DNA of 64,000 nucleotides. It comes from Plectosphaerella cucumerina. Taxonomy: Eukaryota > Ascomycota > Sordariomycetes > Glomerellales > Plectosphaerellaceae. The stretch lies in the NCBI GenBank assembly GCA_020746995.1, contig JAGPXD010000003.1, positions 1 to 64,000 on the forward strand. Reading direction: 5' to 3'. A model generated the notes under the pieces. The model searched no databases and was not told the DNA's origin. It saw only the letters and a program-made list of their open reading frames with translations. How positions within the stretch are numbered: position 1 is the stretch's first letter; each line of letters begins with the position of its first letter. Shown one piece after another: positions 1 to 10,153 of this stretch. Both the position numbers and the translations under genes were made by a program.

Positions 1-2935
1 AAGTAGATTAGAATCCTAGCTAGATTTTATAGCGAGATATAAATCCGATATAGTCCTAATAACCGAGGACTATAAGATATCTCTAATAACTCACGAAAAA
101 GCTTATTAAATATAACTATAATATTAACCAAGACTTTAGCTACGATAATCGATATAAGGTACTTAAAGAACGGATAAAGTATATTCTCGTTAACTACTAG
201 AAGTACTTAGCTCTCTTTAAAGAGGAGCTTAATACTAGTTTACCGCTATATAGCTACTACAACCATAAGATCGTACTTAAACCGGGTATATAACCTAAGT
301 TCTACAGGATCTACTAGCTTAACGAGAAGCAGTAGGCTAAACTCGACGAGCATCTTAAGGAAATACTATAAAAAAGATATATCCGACTATCTAAGTTACT
401 AGCCGGATACCCGATCCTCTTTATACCTAAGAAGAATAGGAAACTTAGATTATATATTAACTACCGATAACTTAACGATATTACTATTAAGAACTACTAC
501 CTACTACTACTTATCTCCGAACTTCGAGATCTATTAGTAGGAGCTTAATAGTTTACAACTATCGACCTTAAGGGTATATATAACTTAATTTATATAAAGG
601 AAGGTAAGGAGTAGAAAATAGTATTCCGTATATACCGAGGATATTTTAAGTACTTAGTAATACCCTTCGGGCTTATAAATACTCCGGCTATATTCTAAAC
701 GATAATTAATAAAGTCCTCCGCGATTTTTTAGATATCTTTATAATAGTATACCTTAACGATATCCTTATCTTTTCTAAAACCTTAGAAGAAAATAAGTAG
801 TATATATACTAGGCTTTATAATAACTCCTAGATACTAAGCTACTTATCGAACCCGAGAAGAGTAAATACTATACCCAGGATATAGACTTCCTAGGATATA
901 ATATCCGACTAGGGGAAATCCGTATAGACCCTAAGAAAATCGAAATAGTTAAGAACTAGCCGATACCTATAACTATTACGGACGTAAGAGGGTTCCTCGG
1001 ATTTATTAACTTCTACCGGCGTTTTATAGAGAAGTATAGCGATATTATATAACCCCTTACTAAACTTACTAAGTAAGACTAACTATTCCGTTAGTATAAC
1101 TCGGAAACCGTAGCCTTCCAGAGTATTAAGGACCGGGTTACTAGTAAGTTAATCCTTAAAATCCCGGATCCCGACCTACTATTCGAGGTAGAAGCCGATA
1201 TATCGGACTATATACTTAGAGGATAACTCGGATAGAGAGATATATAAAGACAACTTTACCTAGTCGTATTCTACTCGAAGAAACTCTATAGACTAGAGTT
1301 TAACTACTAAATCTACGATAAAGAGCTTATAGTAATTATTAAGGTATTTAAGGAATAAAAGCTATACCTCTCTAGTACCTAATACCTAGTTAAATTTTAT
1401 ACTAACTATAAAAATCTTATTAACTTTATAACTATAAAGGAGTTAAATAAGCGATAGATATAATAAATATAGTTCCTTACGGAATTTAACTTTACTATTA
1501 CGTACTATAAAGAATCTAAAAATAGTAGAGTTAATACTCTTAGCTACTATAGTAACCTATAAAGTACTAAAGTCCCTAACTATAATACTATCTTCTCGAT
1601 TAATAGTTAGGGAGATTTTATTCTAAATAAATAAATTCTTAAAGTCCTTACTACTCGTAAAGAAACTACTCGAGGCCTTATCCTACGTATATATAGCATA
1701 CTAGTATATAGATACTAAGGCATCTAGAAGACCTTCTAGCGTGTCCGATAATACTACGATAATATACTTATATATACCTAAGTCTAGAATATACTTAAGG
1801 ACTATAACTTATATATTAAGAGTAAGGCTATATATTATAAACCCTACAGAGAGATTTAACCTCTACTAGTAGCTACCGGGCTATAGACGTTAATCTTATA
1901 AGACTTTATTACTAATTTACCTAAGTCTAAAAAGTTATATTTAGGAAAGTAGTATAATACTATCCTTATTATCGTTAACCGATTTATAAAGTATACCTAC
2001 TTTCTACTATATACTAAGACGGGAACTATAGAAGACCTCTCGTACGTCTTCCTACGTAACATCGCCGTATAGTATAGTATACTAGACAATATTATTTCGG
2101 ACTATAATAAACTATTTATAAGTAACTTTTAGAAGGGCTTTATAAAATAGTTAGGACCGGATTATAACCTCTCTACCGTATTTTATCTATAGTTAGATAG
2201 ATAAACTAAAAGGATAAACTAGACCCTAGAATAATACCTTCGCTATTATATCGACTATACACAAACTAACTAGGTCTAGCTTCTCTCGACAGCCTAGTTT
2301 ACTTATCATAGTATACCTAGTAAGTTAACTAAGGTTTTACCCTTCTACGTAAATTACGGTTTTAACCCTACTATATATAGAGAACTACGTAAAGCCTCTA
2401 AGGTACCTAAGGCTAATAAACTTACTAATAATATTCGGGGAATCTATAATTTACTTTATAAAGACCTTTAACTAGTATAGCTTAGAATAACTAAATATAC
2501 TAACTAGTTAAGGATAAAGGGACTATCCTTTAAGGAGGGAGATAAAGTCTACCTTATTCATAAAAATATTAAGATAAAATAACTAAATAATAAACTTAAC
2601 TTTAAAAAGATCGGACTTTTTGTAATTAATAATAAAATCTCGGATACTAATTTTCGACTTTCCTTACCCGAGAATATAAAGATTTATAACGTCTTCTATA
2701 TTTTACTCTTAGAACTAATACTAGATAGCGTACTACTTAAATATAACCTCCCCGTAGATAATATAGAGGAATATATAGTTAAGTATATCCTCGACTACTA
2801 TATAAGTAATAATAAACAAAACGAGTACCTTATTAAATAAAAAGGATATAGATATAAGGAAAATACCTAGGAACTAGATAAGTACCTCTAGAATATATAG
2901 CTTCGCTTTTACTAGTTCTACTAGGTATTTCTAAC
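1..2935 (+). mobile_element. Ty3/gypsy chromodomain retrotransposon, RIP-decayed pol
   Basis: A degraded pol polyprotein can be read on the plus strand through many stops. In order I see the linker before reverse transcriptase (about 200-400), the reverse transcriptase (about 400-1000; motifs FIPKKN, TIDLKG, PFGL and YLND where YLDD is expected), an RNase H region (about 1150-1500), an integrase core (about 1900-2450) and a C-terminal chromodomain (about 2760-2930; EYIVKYILD and EYLIK then KGY). Stops sit mainly where Gln or Trp is expected, as C-to-T/G-to-A change would produce. The YLDD-to-YLND change is also a TG-to-TA event. Gag and the 5' LTR lie outside the window. Clearly non-functional. 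The family assignment rests on motif order and is firm. Confidence 0.9.
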
Positions 2936-3580
2936 CTAAATAATAAGAAATTAGTATTGGGCTTTATACCTAGAGTTGTTAGATTATTAACTACCTAGTA
3001 TTTATACCCGGATAGTACCTCTAGGAGTAGTATCCCTTCTACCTTTTTATCTAACTCTTATAAACTATACTAAAATACTTCTTCCGCCCTTTCTTTAACC
3101 TTCTTTTTTATAGTATAAATCTATCGTAACCAACTTATAGCCTTAGCTAACTACTCTTATAGTTATACTAAATACTCTTTAGTATCTTCTTCTTATTCTT
3201 CTAAGACTCTTTCCGACTTTTCCAGCTATTCTACTATCGCTATTAGATAGGACTATAAGAACCGTAATATATAATACTTACAAGAAGTTACTACTATTAT
3301 ACTATCGTATTTATAACTATACTTTATATACTCCGAGTATTTCGAAGACTTTAGGTTTATTTAATACTAAAACTTCTTCTAGAAATATAGTATATAAGGT
3401 ATATTAGTATCGATATAACTTCGTTTAATTCGGTAAGCTAACTTTTAGCGTTTAAAAGTCTTTCGGGATAAAAGGGGATTAGGTAATTAACTAGATATTG
3501 TTAGTTAACTAAGGAAGGAAGTCTATTAGGACCCGCGCGACGGGACTACTTACTACTTATAGTCGCTAGGATATCGACCT

Positions 3581-3590
3581 AAAGGAGGGG
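3581..3590 (+). other. Polypurine tract of the gypsy element
   Basis: The purine run AAAGGAGGGG lies downstream of the chromodomain and directly before the LTR-like sequence. This is the expected site for plus-strand priming at the 3' LTR border of a gypsy retrotransposon. Confidence 0.65.
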
Positions 3591-3591
3591 A

Positions 3592-4043
3592 ATCTTATAA
3601 CACCTAGCTTAGGGAGTAGGCGGATAATAAGGGTTAGCTTTATCGGGCCCCGGATAAACAGACCCGACCTACTATATCTAGCTAATTATATATAGAGTTT
3701 AGAGTATTATAAGCTATAAACCTTTAGCTTATAAAATATAGTAAGCTATAATCTAACTAACTAACCTTACTAGAGGGATAGATTACTATAGTTAGTAATC
3801 CAGGGCGAGCTACTCGATATTTAAGATAGCTCGAGTAGCAGGTTAGTATAGATAACTCTCACGATAGTAATTAATTTGAGTCTTTATTAGAAATACCCTC
3901 TAGTCTCTAGTAAAGGAGTATAATACTTTACGATAATATTAGTTACCCCTTATTACTTAATAGTTGCCTAGTACGTCCTGCTAGTATAGACCACCTCGGT
4001 TCCAGTCTACAGTCTTCGGAAGATTATACCTAGGTCGTAATAC
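3592..4043 (+). repeat. Probable 3' LTR remnant of the gypsy element
   Basis: The segment follows the polypurine tract and starts with TCTTATAACACC, close to the TGTTATAACACC start of many fungal gypsy LTRs. Its right part (about 3855-3960 and 4015-4043, ending near ACCTAGGTCGTAATA) is similar to parts of the repeats at 5346-5845 (reverse) and 8495-8955 (forward). Borders are approximate because RIP has altered the ends. The alternative is that it is the 5' LTR of a second element running rightward. Confidence 0.55.
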
Positions 4044-4059
4044 CGTATAAGACGGGTAC

Positions 4060-4490
4060 TTAAAAGATATTACCGACAACAAGGCGCTACTTATCGAGGT
4101 ACTATAGCTTATCGAAAAGACCGAGGAATACAGATCGGAGCTCTATTCCGACACTATAAAGGAACTAGAATAGTTTAACGTAAAGGGTAGTCTACAGCCC
4201 CTCGTACAAGCGATACTACAGGCCCGCCTAATAGGAGGGCGTGAGTCGATACTCCTCACGGCTATCCGCGCCGCGATACATACCCCTGACTAGGTCCGTA
4301 TATATACCCCGGTCGCGAGACGTAGCTACTAATATAGCCTAGGAGTAAAAGCTGGATATCTAGGCCCCTAGATAGTTAAGTAAAGATCCTACTCCTTCTT
4401 CTAAAACTATTATACGGATATAATACGTAACGTGATATACTCGAGATACACACTAGTTTTACCCAGTCCCTACCGAGGGATTCATTAAGA
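4060..4490 (+). repeat. Direct repeat family D, copy 1 (coding-like remnant)
   Basis: This segment is repeated in direct orientation at about 7050-7480. One forward frame gives a fairly open stretch with a Leu/Ile/Glu/Lys-rich pattern between about 4070 and 4300. That could be a decayed gag or other repeat-encoded protein, but I do not recognise it. The copy still has many CA/TG steps between 4070 and 4290, so it is less mutated than copy 2. Confidence 0.55.
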
Positions 4491-4682
4491 CAAACTATAT
4501 ATTTTAAACTAACTATATTTATAATTATACTAATTTATAACTAACCCTAAGAGCCCGTTATATAACTCGTAATATACTATATACCCCGCCCCTATTACTA
4601 TAGGGAGGGCTCGAATTATAGCTATAAAACGAAAAGAAATAAGGATTTTAATCCCGGTTTCTTTTTAAGTTAATTTTCCCGA

Positions 4683-4790
4683 TTATTCGTTTTTAGAAAC
4701 GGATCTCTAGGTAGGCTACGCTATTATAAGCTATCTTTAAGCTATTAATTATTACTACCGGGCTACTATATAAAAGGCCTTCCCCCTATA
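4683..4790 (-). repeat. Dispersed repeat family C, copy 1
   Basis: Read on the minus strand, this matches 6438-6572 and 9720-9812: AAGGCCTTTTATATA, then a CCCGGTAGTAA core, then a CTACCTAGAGATC block and an AATCGGG end. It is RIP-mutated. No coding potential is seen. Confidence 0.7.
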
Positions 4791-5034
4791 TAGTATTCCC
4801 TTACTAAAATTATCTTATAATACCCTAGAGTTTTACCTTTACTACTTTATAAATATAAACCGCGAATTTACCTATACTTTACCTATAGTAACTAGCTATA
4901 TACCCGGAGAGGGAGCCGCCTTTACCTTTACCCTTAAGGCTAAACTTATCTAATATAAAGGTATTAAAGCCCCCCCCCCCCTAGGAAGTACTTAAGTCTA
5001 TCTAGTATAATTAATAATATACTAATAAGTAGAT

Positions 5035-5345
5035 AAATACTAAAATAGGACTTTATCTACTAGTTTTCGGCTAGTAATATATTCTTACCGATCCTTACGT
5101 TAATATAAATCTCGATTCCGTCTATCTAGAGATAGCCTATTTATAGGCTTTACTAGAGGGTAAGAGTACTATAAAGCGGACTCTTCTCGAGACGTATTAT
5201 AAAGGTATCTTCTAGCTATAGATTTATATATTAGTTTTAGCTATAAGTAGCGATAAGATTAGTAATAAAGATTAAAATATAGCGGTTTAATTATAGTATA
5301 GTAAAGTAGGAGAATTATAAGGAGGTAAGTAGAAGAATTAAAATA
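5035..5345 (-). repeat. Inverted repeat family A, left arm
   Basis: On the minus strand this matches 5870-6180 over its whole length, including CGTCTCGAGA followed by AGTCCGCTT, a GGCTATCTCTAGAT block and CGTAAGGATCGG. A third copy in the same orientation as this one lies at about 7470-7720. The arm abuts the LTR-like copy at 5346-5845. Confidence 0.75.
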
Positions 5346-5845
5346 GTACTAGTAGTATTACGACTTAGGTATAATCTTCTAAAGATATATAGTCTAGAGA
5401 AGTAGTAGTATATACTAGTAGTATATACTAGGTAACTAAAGAGTAATATATCGTAGCTATTATCATCGTCGTACTTATTATAATATCGTAAAGTATTATA
5501 TATTTTTACTATAAGCTAAGGAGGCTTTTAATAAAGACTTAAATTAATTACTATCGTAAATCTAGGTAGAGCTATATACGATAAGGTAGTATATTATATA
5601 GACGGAGGTTCCTAGGGATTACGTTAGATTACTTTATAATCTATTATAATCCGACCCTTAGATTACTATTATAATAACTATAATCTATATTATATAATAA
5701 TAGCCCCTATTATTTATTAAACGTCCGGGGGTATCCTTAATAACCTTAGAGTAGAGTATTAAATAGGCTTACTCTCTTAGTATTTATAATCTATAGTCTA
5801 TACTTAGCCTATAATCGGCTTAAGCTTTTGATTGGGGGGGTTACT
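5346..5845 (-). repeat. LTR-like repeat family B, reverse copy
   Basis: The reverse complement aligns nearly end to end with 8495-8955, including TACTAAGAGAGTAAGCCTAT, the segment TCCCTAGGAACCTC, GATAGTAATTAATTTAAGTC and the end GAAGATTATACCT. The terminal part also matches the LTR at 3592-4043, so this is probably a solo LTR or LTR fragment of a related element. The two long copies are in opposite orientation and so cannot be the two LTRs of one element. Confidence 0.7.
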
Positions 5846-5869
5846 ACGGGTGCTACTAATATAAATAGC

Positions 5870-6180
5870 TACTAACTACTGCCTCTGTTTTAATTCTTCT
5901 ACTACCGTTTCGCCTCCTTGTAATTCTCCCACTTTACTACGCCGCCACCAAATCGCTACATTTTACTCCTCGTTGTTAATCTCGCCGCTACTTACAGCTA
6001 AAGCTAGCGCCTGAATCTACAGCTAGAAAACGCCCTTGCGACACGTCTCGAGAAAAGTCCGCTTCGTGGTGCTCTCGCTCTCTAGTAGAGCCTGCAGGCA
6101 GGCTATCTCTAGATGGACGGACTCGGGGTCTACGTCGACGTAAGGATCGGCGAGAATGTATCGCTAGCCGAAAAGTAGGA
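5870..6180 (+). repeat. Inverted repeat family A, right arm (less mutated copy)
   Basis: This is the plus-strand counterpart of 5035-5345. The portion after about 5985 keeps many CA, TG and GC-rich steps, so it is much closer to the pre-RIP sequence than the other copies. No coding frame is recognised. Confidence 0.75.
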
Positions 6181-6580
6181 GATGAAGTACTATTTTAGTA
6201 CTTATCTGCTCGTTGATATATCTCTTGTTGCCTCGGATAGATACGAGTACTTCCTTGGGTGGGGCTTCGATGCCCTTGCGTTGGAGGGCTCGGCCTTAAG
6301 GGTGAAGGTGAGGGCGGCCCCCTCTCCAGGTGTGTGGCCGGTTGCTATGGTTGAAGTGTAGGTGAATTCGCGGTTTATGTTTGCGAGGTGGTGAAGGCGA
6401 GGCTCTTAGGTACTGTGAGAGAGTCTTGGCGAGGGAAGGCCGTGGGCGAGGAAGGCCTTTTAAATACCCGGTAGTAACGCCTCTATTTAGAGTTTGGTTT
6501 ATGATAAAGATGGCTTGCGATGGCGCAGCCTGCCTGGAGATCCGTCTCCAAAAAACCATGATCGGGAAACTCAATACTTA
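6181..6580 (+). other. GC-richer, weakly RIPped island
   Basis: Together with the end of the preceding repeat arm (from about 5985), this stretch has near-normal base composition inside the AT-rich block. Short open frames exist on both strands (6296-6574 minus, 6381-6581 plus), but neither resembles a known protein and they overlap each other. I read it as a repeat copy that escaped most RIP rather than as a gene. Confidence 0.6.
6438..6572 (+). repeat. Dispersed repeat family C, least mutated copy
   Basis: It matches 4683-4790 (reverse) and 9720-9812: AAGGCCTTTTAAATACCCGG, then GTAGTAACG, a CTTGCGATGGCGCAGCC segment and CCTGGAGATCCGTCTCCAAA. CA/TG steps survive here and are converted in the other two copies, which shows the direction of mutation. 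Confidence 0.7.
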
Positions 6581-6639
6581 GCCTATATACCTAATTACCT
6601 AAAGGGGTTAGTTTCCGCGGGGTCTTAGGCTAAGTAACC

Positions 6640-6880
6640 TACGGCCTGTTTAGGCGTTATAAGTACTTAGTAGCTATTTATAATAGTAGTACTTATAGTA
6701 ACTTAATTAAAGCTTAAAATTCCCCGATTAAAGGTAGTATTATAAAGTAAGAAAATAGTAAGAAGGCGAAATAGTAGTAGAGGAATTAAATTAGATTTAG
6801 TACTTTGTAGGTATTTATATTAATAGTATCTATAATAACTTAATTAAAACTCCAAACTCCCCGATCTCTTTATAAGTATA
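6640..6880 (+). repeat. Tandem repeat family T, two degenerate units
   Basis: Two units of roughly 110-130 bp share TATTTATA then ATAGTA, a TATAGTAACTTAATTAAA block and an AACTCCCCGAT-like end (about 6640-6735 and 6790-6880). The same unit recurs at 9340-9665. Confidence 0.6.
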
Positions 6881-7049
6881 ACTTATTCCCTATATAGACT
6901 TTCTAGCCTAACTTGAACTATTTAACCCGACCCTTACTATAAATACTACTATACTCCTTTAATTACTTTATATTAGGGGCGGTAGTATCTAAGTCACCGG
7001 GATAGCTATTATATCTATTCTTAATACTATATGAAATAGGTACTTCGAT

Positions 7050-7480
7050 AATATTACTAATAATAAAGATATACTATCTTCTATTAAGATACTAGACTTT
7101 ATTAAAAAGACTAAAGAATAAAGATCTAAGTTTTATTCCTATATTATAGAGTAGCTAGACTTAGTTAAGAAAGTCTTACTAGTAAAAGAATTCGTACGAG
7201 TAATACTATAGGGCTAGCTATAGGAGATACTTATTTACTACTCTTTATAGCTATCCCCGCTATGATATATTTTTCTACCTAGGTTTATATATATATATAT
7301 ATATATCCTCGGTTTCAAAACGTACCTATTACTATAGTCCAAGAGTAAAATTCGGATATATAGTTACCTAGATAGTTAATTAAAATTCCTACCCTTTCAA
7401 AACCTATTATATAGATATAATACGTAATATACTCGAGATATATATTAGTTTTACTAAGTATCTACCGGGGAGAGATAGCC
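7050..7480 (+). repeat. Direct repeat family D, copy 2
   Basis: This is a heavily RIPped copy of 4060-4490. The shared order is the coding-like stretch, then CTATCCCCGC/CTATCCGCGC, a TATATATATA run (about 7285-7305) and then TATACTCGAGATA with TAGTTTTAC. It runs directly into another family A copy at about 7470. Confidence 0.55.
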
Positions 7481-7720
7481 TACTTATAGGCTTTACTAAA
7501 GGGTAAGACTATTATAAAATAGACTTTTCTCGCGACTTATTATAAAAGTATCTTCTAGTTATAGATTTAGGTATTAGTTTAAACTCTAAGTAGTAGTAAG
7601 ATTAATAATAAAGAGTAAAATACAGCGGTTTAATAATAGTATAGTAAAGTGGGAGAATTAAAAAGAGGCGAAATAATAATAAAGGAATTAAAATAAACGT
7701 AGTAGTTAGTAGTTATTAAT
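7470..7720 (-). repeat. Repeat family A, third copy
   Basis: It has the same orientation as 5035-5345. Shared blocks are AGATAGCCTA followed by TAGGCTTTACTA, a GACTTTTCTCGCGAC segment, and AGCGGTTTAAT then AGTAAAGTGGGAGAATTA. Strongly RIP-mutated. Confidence 0.65.
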
Positions 7721-7954
7721 ATTAGTAGTACTATAGCCGGGTAAGGCGGCGTCTCTAATCCTCGATAGCTACTTAAGTAGGTAGCGGCCTATAAGGATAA
7801 CTTTATTAGCCTCGGCGCTATAGTTAATAGGTTTTATAGTCTCGGAAATAACTTAGAAATAAATATCGCTTTTAATACTAAACTCGCTACCCCTAAAACC
7901 TATATTCTATATAAACGTTAAGTAATTAATTAACTTCCTGTTAATTAACTAACC

Positions 7955-8215
7955 CTAATTACCTCTTAAGGACCTATAACGCCTAAGTAGGCTGTAGGTC
8001 ACTCGGCCTAAGACCCCGCGGAAACTAACCCCCCTTATGTAATTAGACGCACGGACTAGGTACGGACTACTAAAACAGAGTAGCGTGGTCTGACTCAGGT
8101 CGTGCGCGTACTGCAATCTGACATACAGACCGGACATACTGCAAGTAATCACACTACAGGAGGCAAGGGGGTCTAGGGATTCAGTATACCTAACCACCCA
8201 CTCAACAGGTTCTAG
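7955..8215. other. Non-RIPped island inside the isochore
   Basis: Between about 7960 and 8215 CA and TG dinucleotides are as frequent as in normal DNA, with sharp changes to RIPped sequence on both sides. The only open frame (7955-8197, minus strand) does not resemble any protein I know. It may be a single-copy insertion that RIP did not recognise, or a late arrival. Confidence 0.6.
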
Positions 8216-8494
8216 GTGTCCTATCGCGATAAAAATAGGCTTAGAAGATACAGATTAAACGGATTAGGGCTAAATAACCTTTTTCTACTATCGTAAAGCT
8301 ATACGTAGCTAGAGAATTACTATAACGGGAGTCTAGGTTAGCCGTAATCGCCGTACTTAGGGGTCTTAATTAATAGTATTAATACGATAATTTTTTTCCG
8401 TAGAGTAGGGACCTTATATAACCTATCTACCGACCGGCGAGCCTTGTAGCTTATACCCGACCGCGCCCCTTGCGGTGTAGCCTACCTAACCGGC

Positions 8495-8955
8495 CTGCCC
8501 GGTTATACTACGGATTATAAATACTAAGAGAGTAAGCCTATTCGATACTCTACTCCGGGTTTATTAGGGACACCCTAGATATTCGACAAATAGTAGGGAC
8601 TATTATCGTATAATATAGATTATAGTTATTATAATAGTAATCTAATAGTCTACTTACGATAGATTACAAAGTAATCTAGTATAATCCCTAGGAACCTCTA
8701 TCTATATAAGATACTACCTTATAGTATATAACTCTACCTAGATTCACGATAGTAATTAATTTAAGTCTTTTTTAAAAACCTCCTTAGCCTATAGTAAAGA
8801 AGCGTAACGCTTTACGATATTACGATAAATACGACGACGATAATAGCTACGATATACTACTCTTTAGTTACCTAGTATACACTACTAGTATATACTACCG
8901 CCTCTCCAGACTATATATCTTTAGAAGATTATACCTGGGTTATAATAGGACTCTT
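8495..8955 (+). repeat. LTR-like repeat family B, forward copy
   Basis: This is the inverted counterpart of 5346-5845 (see there). It ends near AGAAGATTATACCTGGG. RIP is strong but somewhat weaker than in the reverse copy, which keeps fewer CA/TG steps. Confidence 0.7.
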
Positions 8956-9339
8956 TTAAAAGCCCTAATTAATAATATATAGTATAGTAGTAATAGTTTA
9001 TAGTAGTTGGGCTAGTTAGTAGATAGCTTAAGAATATATATCCCGAACTCCTATATAACCGCCGACCTATAGTATTATACCCCGCTAGCTTTAGTACCTA
9101 TGTTAACTTAATTAAAAACTTAAAACTCTCTAAATATATAAATATTATTAAGGAGTATATTAATAACCTAAAATAGTTTAATAGATCTATAATACTAGGG
9201 CGATTACTAGTAAGACTATTACTTACTAGGTTTCCCGTAGCTATATAAAGGCGGATTACTACCTAGTTAATAGGTAGTCGCCGGTGGGCCGGTTAGGTAA
9301 CTAGTAGGTACTCTTATAACTCGGAGTAGTTACCCTAAT

Positions 9340-9665
9340 AAGAATTATAAAGAGGTAAAATAATAGCGGAGATATTAAAATAGAGGTAGCGGTAAATAGT
9401 TATTTATAGTAGTAGTTTTTATAATAACGTAATTAAAACTCGAAATTCTCCGATTATAGAAGAATTATAAAGAGGTAAGAGTATAGCGGGGGCGTTAAAA
9501 TAAAGGCGGTAGTTAGGAGTTATTTATATTAGTAATATTTATAGTAACCTAATTAAATATTCAAGACTCTCTAGTTAATATAAGAAAATTAAAATAAAGA
9601 TAGTAGTTAGTAACTATTTATATTAGTAGTAGTTATAATAACTTAATTAATACTATAAAACTCCT
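9340..9665 (+). repeat. Tandem repeat family T, about three degenerate units
   Basis: Units start at about 9345, 9465 and 9585. They share AGAATTATAAAGAGGTAA, a GTTATTTATA-AGTAGTA segment, ATAACTTAATTAA and AACTCCCCGATT-like ends. They are the same family as 6640-6880. A partial unit may lie near 9100-9140. Confidence 0.6.
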
Positions 9666-9719
9666 CGATCGGGTTAATTATATAACTCTATAAGGCTTTA
9701 GCCCTATATAAATAAGCTA

Positions 9720-9812
9720 AAGTAGGGGAAAGGCCTTTTATATACCCGGTAGTAACGATTAAGCTTGCGATAGTATAGTCTACCTAGAGATCTATCTCTA
9801 AAAAGTAATAAT
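9720..9812 (+). repeat. Dispersed repeat family C, third copy
   Basis: It matches 6438-6572 over AAGGCCTTTTATATACCCGG, GTAGTAACG, CTTGCGATAG and CTACCTAGAGATCTATCTCT. This is the last identifiable repeat before the euchromatic part of the window. Confidence 0.65.
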
Positions 9813-10120
9813 CGGGAATATTGATTTGAATAATATAATAATAGTAAGAATATTTAATATATTCTATCTAACCTAAGACATTATATAAGAAAGGTAAAGA
9901 AAAAAGGGAGAGAAACCTAGCCTTATAGGTAGCACGTAAAGGTGGGTAAGTCACGCTACCCCGTACCTATATAAGGCTCTAGCCCCGTACTAGTAGTAGT
10001 GTTAGCAGGCTACACGCCACGCCCGTCACATGGATTAGTAATCCCCCTGCTCCGCGTCATGGTCGGCTGTATGCTCACGTGTCAATTGCTCTCCTTGCAT
10101 CACACATTAGGTACCGACTG

Positions 10121-10153
10121 ACAACAACAACAACAACAACAACATCAACAACA
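10121..10153 (+). repeat. CAA-repeat 5' leader of COG1
   Basis: ACAACAACAACA-type repeats run directly up to the ATG at 10154. Such unstructured CAA-rich leaders are common in fungal mRNAs and place the true start at 10154, not at the GTG at 10079. Confidence 0.7.

Larger units (their letters stand above)
1..9900. other. RIP-mutated AT-rich isochore
   Basis: This block contains no intact gene. Reading both strands, CA and TG dinucleotides are almost gone (four in the first 300 bases) while TA is in large excess and AC, GT and CG remain. That is the signature of repeat-induced point mutation, which converts CpA to TpA in duplicated DNA of Pezizomycotina. Recognisable contents are a gypsy retrotransposon, LTR-like copies and several dispersed or tandem repeats listed separately. 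Stretches 2940-3580, 8216-8494 and 8956-9339 show only decayed AT-rich sequence with nothing I can name. The block continues past the left edge of the window. The change to normal composition lies at about 9,890-10,020. Confidence 0.93.

Noticed and set aside
6296..6581. Overlapping short frames in the GC-rich island
   Set aside because: Both strands are open over the same repeat-derived sequence, and family C copies elsewhere are non-coding.
7285..7305. TA dinucleotide microsatellite
   Set aside because: It is a short run within RIPped repeat family D, where TA accumulation is the expected result of RIP, so it is not a separate feature.
5346..8955. Family B copies as the two LTRs of one element
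   Set aside because: They are in opposite orientation and enclose unrelated repeats, so they cannot be a normal LTR pair.
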